DNA of 64,000 nt from assembly GCF_017744155.1 (NCBI RefSeq), contig NZ_JAGHQT010000006.1, forward strand, positions 62,001-126,000, in the 5' to 3' direction. Shown here in pieces: positions 37,569 to 46,404 of this stretch; the stretch's first letter is position 1, and the number at the start of each line of letters is the position of its first letter. Origin of the DNA: Endozoicomonas sp. G2_1 (GTDB taxonomy: Bacteria; Pseudomonadota; Gammaproteobacteria; Enterobacterales; Alteromonadaceae). A program made the position numbers and the translations under genes. The notes under the pieces are model-generated. The model saw nothing but the letters and a program-made list of their open reading frames with translations, was not told the DNA's origin and made no database searches.

Positions 37569-40010
37569 ATGTTCCACTCAAAAAAAACTAAACTACAGCT
37601 TGCATTGGCTACGGCATTGTTATCAAGCGGGCTAAACGCAGAAACCATTAGCGGTGTTATCTATGACAACAACGGCAATACCCTAAGCAATGCAACGATA
37701 GAAATCGCAAAAGATAAAGTTTCTGTCCAAACAGATGAAAACGGTCGTTTCTCAATTGAACACTTAACGACTGGTGAGAATAAGCTACATATTTTCGCAC
37801 CTGGTTTTGCTCATTTACATCAAACGGTTGTGCTAACTTCACAGCAAAACGCCAATATTCAGGTTAATTTAAAGCGCTCCCCTATCGAAGTTATCGATAT
37901 CGTCGCGACACCTTTGCATATGTCAGTAATGGAATCAGCGGCGCCAGTTAACGTCATTGCAGGTGAAAACCTTCGCCGCCAGCAAACCGCGACGCTCGGT
38001 GACAGTTTAGAGAAACTCGCAGGGGTTCACACCAGTTTCCACGCTAACGTGGCAAGTACGCCAATTATTCGCGGTTTAAGTGGTCCAAGAGTACTGATTG
38101 CCCAAAATGGCTTAGATGTCAGTGACGTTTCTAGAGTAGGTCCAGATCACTCAGTGGCCTCGGAAGCGTCAACAGCTCAGCAAATAGAAGTATTGCGCGG
38201 TCCAGCAACGTTATTTTACGGCAGTGGCGCTATTGGTGGGGTTGTTAACGTTGTCGACCAGCGCGTGCCGACTAGCACAGAAACCCGCGGAGAATGGTTA
38301 CTAGAAACAGCGTCGGTAAATGATCAAAAGCTCGCATCCTTTAATCTTAATACTGGTGCCGACAATGTTGCATTTTATGCAGATGGCTATTGGCGAGAAG
38401 CGAACGATTACGAAATCCCAGACAATGAAGAGCCAACTGTTGCCAACAGTGATGAAAAATCAAACGGCTTTACACTTGGTTCAAGCTATTTGTTTGACAG
38501 TGGTTTTGTTGGTCTAGCGGTTGAGCATTTTAACCGAGAATACGGCATTCCGGGCCACAGTCACGGTGAAGAGGAAGAAGGTGAAGACCACGAGCATGAA
38601 GCCGAAGAAGCAGAGCGCGTATTTGCTGATTTAGAGCAAACCCGCGTACAACTCTTGAGCGAGGTAGATATTAACCGTCACGGTATCGAAAAAATTAATT
38701 TTCGCAGTGCCTTTACAGACTATCAACACGTTGAAATAGAAAACGGTGCCGTTGGCACCACATTCAAGAATAAGTCTGAAGAAGTTAGATTAGATGTCTT
38801 GCACGCAGAGTACCAAGGTTGGACGGGTGGCTTAAGTTTTCACTATAAAAACAGTGATATTTCTGCCCAAGGCGAAGAAGCCTTTACACCACCGTCTAGT
38901 AGCCAAACACTTGCTTTAGCTGTAATGGAAGAAAAGCGCATGGGTGACTTCTTATTTCAGCTCGGTGCACGTATCGAACAAGTTAAGATTAGTTCAAATG
39001 AAGTGTTATTACCTGCCCTTGATATACACAGTCATGACGAAGACGACCACGAGGGTGAAGAACATCACGATGAAGATGAGCACCACGAAGAAGGCGTAGA
39101 TCAAATCTTCAATTTTGACCAAACATTTACACCGGTGAGTTTGTCTGCTGGTATTGTTTGGGATTTTAGCCAAGACTATAACTTAGGCCTTTCGCTTTCT
39201 CGCTCTGAACGCGCACCTTCAGCGACAGAATTACTATCTTTTGGTCCACATATTGGTACTCGTACGTACGAGGTCGGCGCCTTATTTGAACTCGACAGAG
39301 AACATTTAGCGTTCGAGCGTTCAGCAAATGAACTAGAACTCGAAACCGCAAACAATATCGATTTAACTTTGCGCAAAAAGCAAGGTAACGTAGGTTTTGT
39401 ATTCAACGCTTTCTATAACCAAATTGATAATTACTATTATCAAACAGCAACTAACCTGTTTGCTGAATTTAGTCATGATCACGAAGAAGGTGGCGATGGA
39501 CACGAAGGCGAAGAAGATCACGAACACGAGGGTGAAGACGGACATGAGCACGGAGGTGAGCTACCAATATTTGTTTTCCAAACCGATGATGTCATTTTAA
39601 ACGGTTTTGAAGCACAAATTGCATGGCAAGCAACAGACGTCTTTAAAGCAACCTTGTTTTCAGACTTTGTCCGTGCTCGTGTTAAAAACGGCGGCGATTT
39701 ACCCCGCACGCCACCGCTTCGTTTTGGTACCCAATTAAGTTACCAAGACCAACGCTTTAGTGCTCACTTAGATATCACTCGTTATCAAAGTCAAAACCGT
39801 ATTTCAGCCAACGAAACGGCTACTGATGGCTATACATTAGTTGAAGCAAATATTGCTTACGACTTTCAATGGCTAAATCAAGATATTACTGCTTACTTAA
39901 AAGTGACTAACCTGACTGACACAGAAGCGAGAGTACACACCTCATTCTTAAAAGATATTGCGCCAAGACCAGGCCGCAGTATTGCATTAGGTGTTCGAGG
40001 TAGCTTTTAA
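37569..40010 (+). CDS. TonB-dependent outer-membrane receptor, ZnuD-like
   Basis: 813 residues. Signal peptide (1-24) is followed by a carboxypeptidase-regulatory-like beta domain (about 25-105), a plug (GDSLEKLAGVHTSF, LIAQNGLDVSDVSRVG) and a beta-barrel that ends in a terminal aromatic (GVRGSF). Three loops are dense in His/Glu/Asp: about 330-350, 487-512 and 636-666. Such loops are typical of zinc receptors such as ZnuD. A perfect Zur-like palindrome precedes the gene. It likely imports zinc or a zinc complex (inference). Confidence 0.88.
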   Translation: MFHSKKTKLQLALATALLSSGLNAETISGVIYDNNGNTLSNATIEIAKDKVSVQTDENGRFSIEHLTTGENKLHIFAPGFAHLHQTVVLTSQQNANIQVNLKRSPIEVIDIVATPLHMSVMESAAPVNVIAGENLRRQQTATLGDSLEKLAGVHTSFHANVASTPIIRGLSGPRVLIAQNGLDVSDVSRVGPDHSVASEASTAQQIEVLRGPATLFYGSGAIGGVVNVVDQRVPTSTETRGEWLLETASVNDQKLASFNLNTGADNVAFYADGYWREANDYEIPDNEEPTVANSDEKSNGFTLGSSYLFDSGFVGLAVEHFNREYGIPGHSHGEEEEGEDHEHEAEEAERVFADLEQTRVQLLSEVDINRHGIEKINFRSAFTDYQHVEIENGAVGTTFKNKSEEVRLDVLHAEYQGWTGGLSFHYKNSDISAQGEEAFTPPSSSQTLALAVMEEKRMGDFLFQLGARIEQVKISSNEVLLPALDIHSHDEDDHEGEEHHDEDEHHEEGVDQIFNFDQTFTPVSLSAGIVWDFSQDYNLGLSLSRSERAPSATELLSFGPHIGTRTYEVGALFELDREHLAFERSANELELETANNIDLTLRKKQGNVGFVFNAFYNQIDNYYYQTATNLFAEFSHDHEEGGDGHEGEEDHEHEGEDGHEHGGELPIFVFQTDDVILNGFEAQIAWQATDVFKATLFSDFVRARVKNGGDLPRTPPLRFGTQLSYQDQRFSAHLDITRYQSQNRISANETATDGYTLVEANIAYDFQWLNQDITAYLKVTNLTDTEARVHTSFLKDIAPRPGRSIALGVRGSF

Positions 40011-40043
40011 CCAGTTATTTATCCGTTAAATAGCGATAAAACG

Positions 40044-40077
40044 AAAGGGCTTATTTTATAGAAATAAGCCCTTTTTT
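40044..40077 (+). terminator. Intrinsic terminator after the TonB receptor gene
   Basis: A perfect stem of 13 bp (40044-40056 with 40062-40074) has a 5-nt loop and a T-tract to 40077. Confidence 0.9.
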
Positions 40078-40137
40078 CATAAATAAAGCTAAATAACTTC
40101 GGTTTTATAACATCGGCTTCGGATAATTGAGGTGCTG

Positions 40138-40806
40138 CTAACGACTGTTTTTCTGCAACCAAGCTCTTACGGGCTGTAACCATTCATCAATTGGCCGATA
40201 AAATGCCCCGTGTTCTTTACCTGTTGATATCGCTATCTCACGATAAGACTTTACATTATCACTCGATCGTTCAGCCACTTTATTACAAGAGCCTACGCTA
40301 TCTGAGGTTTCGTAAATAGACAATAAATTCCCGTAAACGACGACGTCTTTATTTCGACCCAAAGCACTTGTGCAAGCCGCTAAAATAGCGATATTGAGTT
40401 CTTTATTTTTTAGATAACTGGCGGCCAATGCGGTAATAAACCCACCTCGAGAAAAACCCACTAAAGAGATTTGATTTGGTTGAACGCCCTGTTCAATCAG
40501 TGAATTGACTTGTTTGGCAAGCTTTTTAGCATAAACAAATGGATCAGCGTTAGCTGGCCTATGGGTTGCAATGAGTTGATAGCTTGGATCTGAAAGTTGC
40601 TTTTTAATTGCGGGAAAATCATAAACGCCCCACCTTGGGTGAGCCGGTTTTGCGTTATTACCTTCAACAATATAACCGTGGGTATAAAACACATAAGCGC
40701 TTTTACTGTCGATAACCTTAGGAAATTGCTCGTGTGTTTGTGCTGCTACCTGATAGTTGAGTGAACAAGTAGCAAATAACAGACAAATGATTTTTGATAT
40801 CTTCAT
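40138..40806 (-). CDS. Secreted alpha/beta hydrolase
   Basis: 222 residues with a signal peptide (1-22, CLLFATCSLNYQVAAQ). The nucleophile elbow GFSRGG places Ser at 119, FYTHGY early on is an oxyanion region, and a candidate catalytic His lies in KEHGAFYRP. A small serine hydrolase, exported; the substrate is unknown. It converges on the TonB receptor and is not visibly under Zur control. Confidence 0.7.
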   Translation of the reverse strand: MKISKIICLLFATCSLNYQVAAQTHEQFPKVIDSKSAYVFYTHGYIVEGNNAKPAHPRWGVYDFPAIKKQLSDPSYQLIATHRPANADPFVYAKKLAKQVNSLIEQGVQPNQISLVGFSRGGFITALAASYLKNKELNIAILAACTSALGRNKDVVVYGNLLSIYETSDSVGSCNKVAERSSDNVKSYREIAISTGKEHGAFYRPIDEWLQPVRAWLQKNSR

Positions 40807-40999
40807 AAAAAAATCTGGTTGGGAAAAGCCTTGAGTATATCGATTTTCAATAAGTGATTGAAAGCGCTCTAGTATTACAAAGATAAAGACTAAATCAGCG
40901 AAGCCTGAAGAATAGATAAGTGCACCAGCTCCGTGTACAAAATAATGTATAAACTAAGCTGGTAGCATATATTCGAGCTAGGCTACAGACAGAACCAGA

Positions 41000-42364
41000 T
41001 TAAATATTTTGCCAAGGCCCTGTGATAGCAAGCGTTTTCGCAGGCGAATATACATTAACAAACAAGGTTGAGCCATCGGGAGAAAAACAAGCACCTGCTA
41101 ATTCGGTTTGACGATGTAATTTAGCGACATTATAAACTTGGCCATCAGGTGACACGCCTCTGAGATGGTTATCGACAACATCAGTGTACTGGTCTTCACA
41201 AACGATTAAATGGCCTTTATCAGTAACGGTTAAATTGTCACCAAAATTATATAGGCTTTTATCATCGCTCTCTAAAAATAATTGAATGCGCCCACCGTCA
41301 TCTTTACTACTGTTACTCGATGGTTGATAACGCATAATTTGGCCAAGTTGGGCGTTGCCACCATTGGTACAACAAAAATAAAGTTCCCCATCAGCCCAAT
41401 GGATGCCCTCACCACGAGCGAACAAGGTTGCTCCTTGTGCATGGCCGCGCTCTCGCAAATCATCTTTCGGGCTCTCGACATCATCGAGATCAATCCAGCT
41501 TGCGTCAAACCACTTAGCCAGCGGCATTTCATTTGAACGCCAGTTTCGGCTGTCGAATTTAGCCATGTTTTTGATCGCTAGTGCTTGCAGCTGGCCGCCC
41601 TGCGCTAAGTCACCGAACTTTTTCGGGACAAAACGATAAAACAAGCTATCACCTCTGTCTTCGGTCAGGTACACGATACCCGTTTTAGGATCGACACAAG
41701 CCGCCTCGTGGTTAAAACGTCCCATCGCTTTGAGCGGTTTAGCTTTTATTAACGAACTGGCATTTGCGGGAACTTCAAAAATATAACCATGATCTTGAGT
41801 CAAACCCTTACTGTTTGAGTCAACAGCTGCTCGATCAACTGACTCTTCACAGGTTAACCAACTGCCCCAAGGAGTCACCCCTCCTGAACAATTTCGAATG
41901 GTGCCCGCCAAACTGACAAACTGTTGCTCTACTTCGCCGGTATCAGTGTTATAAACTAACGTCGTGGTGCCGCCAGGTAAGGCAACGCCATCAGCGTTTT
42001 TATCGTAAGCGAGATCAGTTTTATGATGTTGTAATGAACTCGCTAACTTTGCCAAATGTTTCGGCTGTAATTCATGGTTTCGAATAAGTGCAACGCGATT
42101 ATTCGCTAATGGTAAACACCCCATACCATCAGCGCGATCGGGTACTTGAAGACCATCAGACATTGCATCACCCAATTGGGATATCACGCGGTAGCTAAAA
42201 CCCTTAGGTAAATCAATCAGTTTCTTAGGATCGGGCATTAGCGGCCCGTAACCAGATGAAATAGTCATTGCTGATATGTTTGCTTTACTGCCCAAAACAC
42301 TTGTCGCTAAGCCTGCAAATGCCAATGAACCTGCGCCAATAAAAAATTGTCTTCTCGTGACCAT
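41000..42364 (-). CDS. PhoX-type (DUF839) phosphatase, Tat-exported
   Basis: 454 residues. The twin-arginine signal is TRRQFFIGAGSLAFAGLA (from residue 3). The body matches the PhoX/DUF839 beta-propeller: RNHELQP, GGTTTLVYNTDTGEV, AGTIRNCSGGVTPWGSWLTC and HEAACVDPKTGIVYLTEDRG. Characterised PhoX enzymes use iron and calcium rather than the zinc of PhoA. It is divergent from the DUF1826 operon and Zur box E lies 154 nt upstream, so it may be a zinc-sparing phosphatase (inference). Confidence 0.83.
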   Translation of the reverse strand: MVTRRQFFIGAGSLAFAGLATSVLGSKANISAMTISSGYGPLMPDPKKLIDLPKGFSYRVISQLGDAMSDGLQVPDRADGMGCLPLANNRVALIRNHELQPKHLAKLASSLQHHKTDLAYDKNADGVALPGGTTTLVYNTDTGEVEQQFVSLAGTIRNCSGGVTPWGSWLTCEESVDRAAVDSNSKGLTQDHGYIFEVPANASSLIKAKPLKAMGRFNHEAACVDPKTGIVYLTEDRGDSLFYRFVPKKFGDLAQGGQLQALAIKNMAKFDSRNWRSNEMPLAKWFDASWIDLDDVESPKDDLRERGHAQGATLFARGEGIHWADGELYFCCTNGGNAQLGQIMRYQPSSNSSKDDGGRIQLFLESDDKSLYNFGDNLTVTDKGHLIVCEDQYTDVVDNHLRGVSPDGQVYNVAKLHRQTELAGACFSPDGSTLFVNVYSPAKTLAITGPWQNI

Positions 42365-42517
42365 AGTTAAATTCTCTTGTTTTACTTCTTGTTCTTGTCG
42401 TTGGTTTGTTTACCTAATTCAAGAATAGTTCAGATGAGCATCGACGTTAGCTGATGATTAATTCCTGTTATGTCGACCGTTCAAACCTTATTTCTTAATT
42501 GATTCAACTTTACAAAA

Positions 42518-42535
42518 GTTATGTTATAACATTAT
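42518..42535. promoter_or_regulatory. Predicted Zur operator E (DUF1826 operon / phoX-type gene)
   Basis: GTTATGTTATAACATTAT contains the same core as box D with one change in the right arm. It lies 143 nt before the DUF1826 start and 154 nt before the phosphatase start. The rest of the 42365-42677 intergenic stretch has no gene. Confidence 0.78.
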
Positions 42536-42677
42536 TATACTCACGTTAATTGCTAGGATGAATAGCTATTGTGTTCAATTGGTCAACAACTGTGCACAGC
42601 TAGCCTTTTAGTTTAAACGCTTTGTTTAAATAATAGCCTTATTTTCCATTTCTTTGCTTGAGCAACGAGGTAATTCA

Positions 42678-43349
42678 ATGGCGTCGACAGCCCTTCAAGA
42701 CAACAGTTTTGCATTAGTGACGAAAAGAGCAGCAGTAAGCACATCAGCTTCTGTGCTTACCGATATCTATCAAGATGACGTCAATATTGCCGTTTGGCAA
42801 GGTTCTATGACACCTGATTTAACCAATAGTGTTGAACGATTATTAGCAGAGTGCCCTAACTTACGTATGGTAGTGACCTCAAGCCCAGAAGATGTAACAA
42901 ATGCTTTTGTTGAACAAAATCCAACGTTCGCGAAGTTTCCCGAGTTTTGCCAGCATATTGCTACCTTGGTTGATATGTTTGCCACCTTATTTGAATTAAA
43001 GCGAGTTGGCATACGCTTAACCCAGTTAGATCGGGCCATGTGTCCTAAATTTCACATTGATCGAGTGCCGTGCCGTCTTGTCTCGACATTTTTTGGCGTT
43101 GCTACCCAATGGTTGCCGCATGAAAGTGTCGACCGCACTAAGCTTGGCGCAGGTAGTTTAGGAGTGTCAGATGAGCAATCAGGCATTTATCAACACCTAA
43201 CTGATATTCAAGAACTCAATATTGGTGATGTTGCTCTACTCAAAGGTGAAACTTGGTATAACAACGAAGGTGCAGGTCTTGTTCATCGCTCACCGGCTGT
43301 TGCTGATGATGCCAAGCGGCTACTTTTAACACTTGATTTTATTGATTAA
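42678..43349 (+). CDS. DUF1826 domain protein (Zur-region)
   Basis: 223 residues, DUF1826 family, function unknown. A likely metal or active-site region carries RLTQLDRAMCPKFHIDRVPCRLV, with two Cys and a His in close spacing. DUF1826 genes are repeatedly found next to Zur-controlled COG0523 genes. The frame opens at TTG 42654, but ATG 42678 has GAGG 7 nt upstream. It is the first of three co-directional genes after Zur box E. Confidence 0.8.
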   Translation: MASTALQDNSFALVTKRAAVSTSASVLTDIYQDDVNIAVWQGSMTPDLTNSVERLLAECPNLRMVVTSSPEDVTNAFVEQNPTFAKFPEFCQHIATLVDMFATLFELKRVGIRLTQLDRAMCPKFHIDRVPCRLVSTFFGVATQWLPHESVDRTKLGAGSLGVSDEQSGIYQHLTDIQELNIGDVALLKGETWYNNEGAGLVHRSPAVADDAKRLLLTLDFID

Positions 43350-43384
43350 TTCAAATTTTACAAACGAGATTTACAGGTATATTT

Positions 43385-43798
43385 ATGAAGTTGTTACCAA
43401 TTTCTGGCGATAAACTCGCCATTGGTTTTTCTATGGTTTGCGTCGCGCACTGCTTGGCATTTCCATTACTTGCCGTGTTATTGCCAAGTGTTACTGCCCT
43501 GCCAATGGAAGGTGAAACCTTTCACCTGTGGATGGTACTTGCGGTTATTCCAACCAGCCTTTACGCACTAACGCTTGGTTGTAAAAAGCACGGTCGCAAA
43601 GACTTTCTGCTTTATGGCGCGTTAGGTATTGTTTGTTTAGTATTAGCGTTATTATTGGGCGAACACCTATTAGGAGAAGCAGGCGAGAAAATACTAACAG
43701 TTGTAGGTGCTGTCATTGTCAGCTGGGCACATACCCGCAACTTTACGTTATGTCAGCGTAAAACGTCGTGTCCTTGTCCAGAACAACCAGCCGAATAA
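43385..43798 (+). CDS. MerC-domain membrane protein (Zur-region)
   Basis: 137 residues with four membrane segments. The MerC-type motif AHCLAFPLL lies in the first segment and a Cys-rich tail (TSCPCPEQ) at the C-terminus. MerC moves mercury across the inner membrane in mer operons; this stand-alone copy between DUF1826 and a COG0523 GTPase, with no mer genes, more likely handles zinc or another soft metal (inference). 35 nt after DUF1826. Confidence 0.85.
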   Translation: MKLLPISGDKLAIGFSMVCVAHCLAFPLLAVLLPSVTALPMEGETFHLWMVLAVIPTSLYALTLGCKKHGRKDFLLYGALGIVCLVLALLLGEHLLGEAGEKILTVVGAVIVSWAHTRNFTLCQRKTSCPCPEQPAE

Positions 43799-43866
43799 CG
43801 CTGGCGCTTTATTATAAGTTATTCTCCTAGCACCGCTAACCTTGCGATTACTTGATTGTATAATTG

Positions 43867-44865
43867 ATGACTGAAGATAAAATATTAGCCGTACCAACCA
43901 ATATCATCACTGGCTTTTTGGGGACCGGTAAAACGTCAGCAATTCTAAAGTTATTAGAACAAAAACCTGAAGGCGAGCGCTGGGCAATACTAGTTAACGA
44001 GTTTGGCGAAATAGGCGTTGACGGTAGCTTGTTTTCTGGCAGAACAGAAAAAGATCAACGCGTTTTTATTAAGGAAGTGCCTGGCGGCTGTATGTGTTGT
44101 GCCTCGGGATTACCAATGCAAATCGCCCTGAACTTACTGTTAAATCAGGCAAAACCCGACCGCCTCCTGATTGAGCCGACGGGCCTTGGTCATCCAATTG
44201 AAGTACTGCAAGTACTATCGAATCAATATTATCAAACCGTTCTTAGCTTAGAAAAAACCATTACACTTGTAGATGCCAGACACTTTAGTGACACCCGTTA
44301 TACCGAGCATGAGACGTTTAATCAGCAAATTCGTATTGCCGATTCAATTGTTGCCAATAAATCTGATTTAGCAAACGCGCAGCAGCAACAAACGTTGCAA
44401 CAATATCTTAAAGAGCACCAATACAATAATAAACCTTTGTATTACACAGAGTACGGTGCACTAGAACTCAATTGGCTAAACGGTAAAACGGCATATCAGT
44501 GTTCGCCTAAAAATCACAGCCATCAGGACAAAGCTAACAAAGCACTTGCCAGTGATCAACCATTGCCAAAAGCTGGTTATATAAAAGCACTTAACCAAGG
44601 CGAAGGCTACCAAAGTGTTGGCTGGCGCTTTAGCCCGGAGTTAATCTTTGACCGAGATAAACTCGATAGTTTTATTCGTTCAATAGCTGCAATACGTGTT
44701 AAGGCTGTTTTTATTACAAAGCAAGGTGTTTGGGGCTTTAATAACACGGAAGATGGTCATCACATGTTAGAATTAGATGATTGTCTTGAAAGCAGAATTG
44801 AAATTATTGCTCGTGATGTCTGCGATAGCTGGCAAACGCAACTAGATAAATGTATTGCCAGCTGA
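43867..44865 (+). CDS. COG0523 GTPase, zinc metallochaperone type (second copy)
   Basis: 332 residues and highly similar throughout to the copy at 26738. Walker A is GFLGTGKTS (16-24), the metal motif is C75-M-C77-C78, and NKSD gives guanine recognition. The linker has only HNHSHQ-type scattered His (KNHSHQDK) instead of the His run of the first copy. TTG 43864 is in frame directly before ATG 43867; ATG is preferred. Third gene of the Zur box E group, 68 nt after the MerC gene. Confidence 0.9.
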   Translation: MTEDKILAVPTNIITGFLGTGKTSAILKLLEQKPEGERWAILVNEFGEIGVDGSLFSGRTEKDQRVFIKEVPGGCMCCASGLPMQIALNLLLNQAKPDRLLIEPTGLGHPIEVLQVLSNQYYQTVLSLEKTITLVDARHFSDTRYTEHETFNQQIRIADSIVANKSDLANAQQQQTLQQYLKEHQYNNKPLYYTEYGALELNWLNGKTAYQCSPKNHSHQDKANKALASDQPLPKAGYIKALNQGEGYQSVGWRFSPELIFDRDKLDSFIRSIAAIRVKAVFITKQGVWGFNNTEDGHHMLELDDCLESRIEIIARDVCDSWQTQLDKCIAS

Positions 44866-44883
44866 TGCAATTAAACTTAACGG

Positions 44884-45387
44884 TTACAACCCTAGCTCAG
44901 AAAGCCCCGGATGATCATCGGGCCTGCGACCTTGTGGCCAGTTGAATTTGCGCTCAGAGGCTTTAATCGGTAGGTCATTAATACTGGCGTGACGATTTTT
45001 CATTAAACCATTTTCATCAAACTCCCAGTTTTCGTTGCCGTAAGAGCGATACCAATTACCGCTGTCATCACGCCACTCGTAAGCATATCTAACCGCAATT
45101 CGATTGTCGGTATAAGCCCAAAGTTCTTTAATTAAGCGGTAATCGAGCTCTTTTTGCCATTTCGCGGTTAAAAATTCTTGCGCTTCACGGCGATTAGTAA
45201 CAAAAGTTGAGCGATTTCGCCACTTGGTGTCTAAGGTATAGGCTTTAGCTACTTTCTCTGGGTTTCGGCCGTTCCAACCGTCTTCTGCAAGTCTCACTTT
45301 TTCCTTAGCGCTTTGTTCGTTAAAAGGCGGCAAAGGGTGTCGTTGTTCTGCGACATCAGATGTCGTATTGCGTTGCTCACTAGTCAT
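44884..45387 (-). CDS. NTF2-like DUF1348 protein
   Basis: 167 residues. The cone-shaped NTF2/SnoaL-like fold of the DUF1348 family is shown by [26 protein letters not shown] and [18 protein letters not shown], common stretches of that family. The reaction is unknown. Last gene of a three-gene minus-strand unit with a PNPOx-like protein and a GST, 34 nt after the PNPOx-like gene. A GAGG SD precedes the ATG. Confidence 0.85.
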   Translation of the reverse strand: MTSEQRNTTSDVAEQRHPLPPFNEQSAKEKVRLAEDGWNGRNPEKVAKAYTLDTKWRNRSTFVTNRREAQEFLTAKWQKELDYRLIKELWAYTDNRIAVRYAYEWRDDSGNWYRSYGNENWEFDENGLMKNRHASINDLPIKASERKFNWPQGRRPDDHPGLSELGL

Positions 45388-45421
45388 ATTATCCTCTCGT
45401 TAAATTTTGAAAAATAGGTCA

Positions 45422-46360
45422 TTAGATGTTTTCGAAGGTAAATGGCATCGCCTTGTTAAGTACAATGCCCTGTTCGAACGTAAAACGCCAGGCGCGTCGG
45501 TAATTGTCGGTGAAAGCCGAGGGAAGTTGCGATTTTTCCAATATCGCGACACGGCCGCTAAGCATGACAATATCGCCATTAGTAAAATCAACAAAGGTTA
45601 CGCCAGCGTTAGGGTTTAGTAGAAAGTTGCCCAAGGTATTAAAATGATTGTTGCCGGGAAAATCAGGTACTACAAAGCCATTGTCTTCCAAAGCAATAAA
45701 GCCGGGGTCGCCGCCGCGATGGGAAATATCGACACTCTTTGCTTCGCCTTGCTCATTTTTCAAATAGCTGGCGACAAAAAAAGTTTCAGCACCCGCAATC
45801 AACTGTTGTAGCGTTTGGTTAAACTCGCTTATTACATTACTACTAATGACTTGATTGCCAAGATTGTCTGGGTTTGTAAACCTGACTTGCCGACGTTTAA
45901 TATACTTAGGACAGTTGCCAAATGCATGTTCAACCTTTACCTGAAAGTAGCGCTGGCTCTGCCATTCAAGCCAACCATTAATACGATTGCGCCGTCGAGT
46001 TTCAAGTTCTATTCCTAAAAAACCAAGCGGCGCACCAACAGTTAAGTTAGCCTTTAATGGATCGTCAGCAAATATTGTTTGTGCTAAAGCAAGCGTGGTT
46101 GAAGTTGGTGATTGAACAAAACCCGGTTGACCACAAACAATGGACGCCCAGACGCAGCCTAGGCTGTCAACACTACCAACGGCAATAAACGGCAGTTGTT
46201 GATAAAAGTCACGATGCTGGTCAGGCATGTAGTCTCTGATAAACCGCGCGCCTATTTGTTCCGCTTGTTCGCGTTTTCCTGCTCGTGCTTGCATTTGTTG
46301 TTCGCCATGGTGAAACCGTGACTCAATAGAGTTAATGTCGTTTTGCATTTGTTTTGTCAT
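45422..46360 (-). CDS. Pyridoxamine-phosphate-oxidase-like flavoprotein
   Basis: 312 residues. This is the long, FMN-binding PNPOx-like family: FIAVGSVDSLGCVWASIVCG, the C-terminal half repeat FFVASYLKNEQGEAKSVDIS, HRGGDPGFIALEDNG and FPGNNHFNTLGNFLLNP. Members are found beside GST genes and probably reduce or detoxify electrophiles. Middle gene of an operon: GST upstream (44 nt), NTF2-like downstream. Confidence 0.83.
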   Translation of the reverse strand: MTKQMQNDINSIESRFHHGEQQMQARAGKREQAEQIGARFIRDYMPDQHRDFYQQLPFIAVGSVDSLGCVWASIVCGQPGFVQSPTSTTLALAQTIFADDPLKANLTVGAPLGFLGIELETRRRNRINGWLEWQSQRYFQVKVEHAFGNCPKYIKRRQVRFTNPDNLGNQVISSNVISEFNQTLQQLIAGAETFFVASYLKNEQGEAKSVDISHRGGDPGFIALEDNGFVVPDFPGNNHFNTLGNFLLNPNAGVTFVDFTNGDIVMLSGRVAILEKSQLPSAFTDNYRRAWRFTFEQGIVLNKAMPFTFENI

Positions 46361-46404
46361 GTTTCTACCCTGCCTAAATGATGGTGTTTATTACCGTGAT
46401 AGTC

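Noticed and set aside
43385-43798. Mercury resistance operon
   Set aside because: Only a MerC-like protein is present; no MerA, MerR, MerT or MerP nearby.
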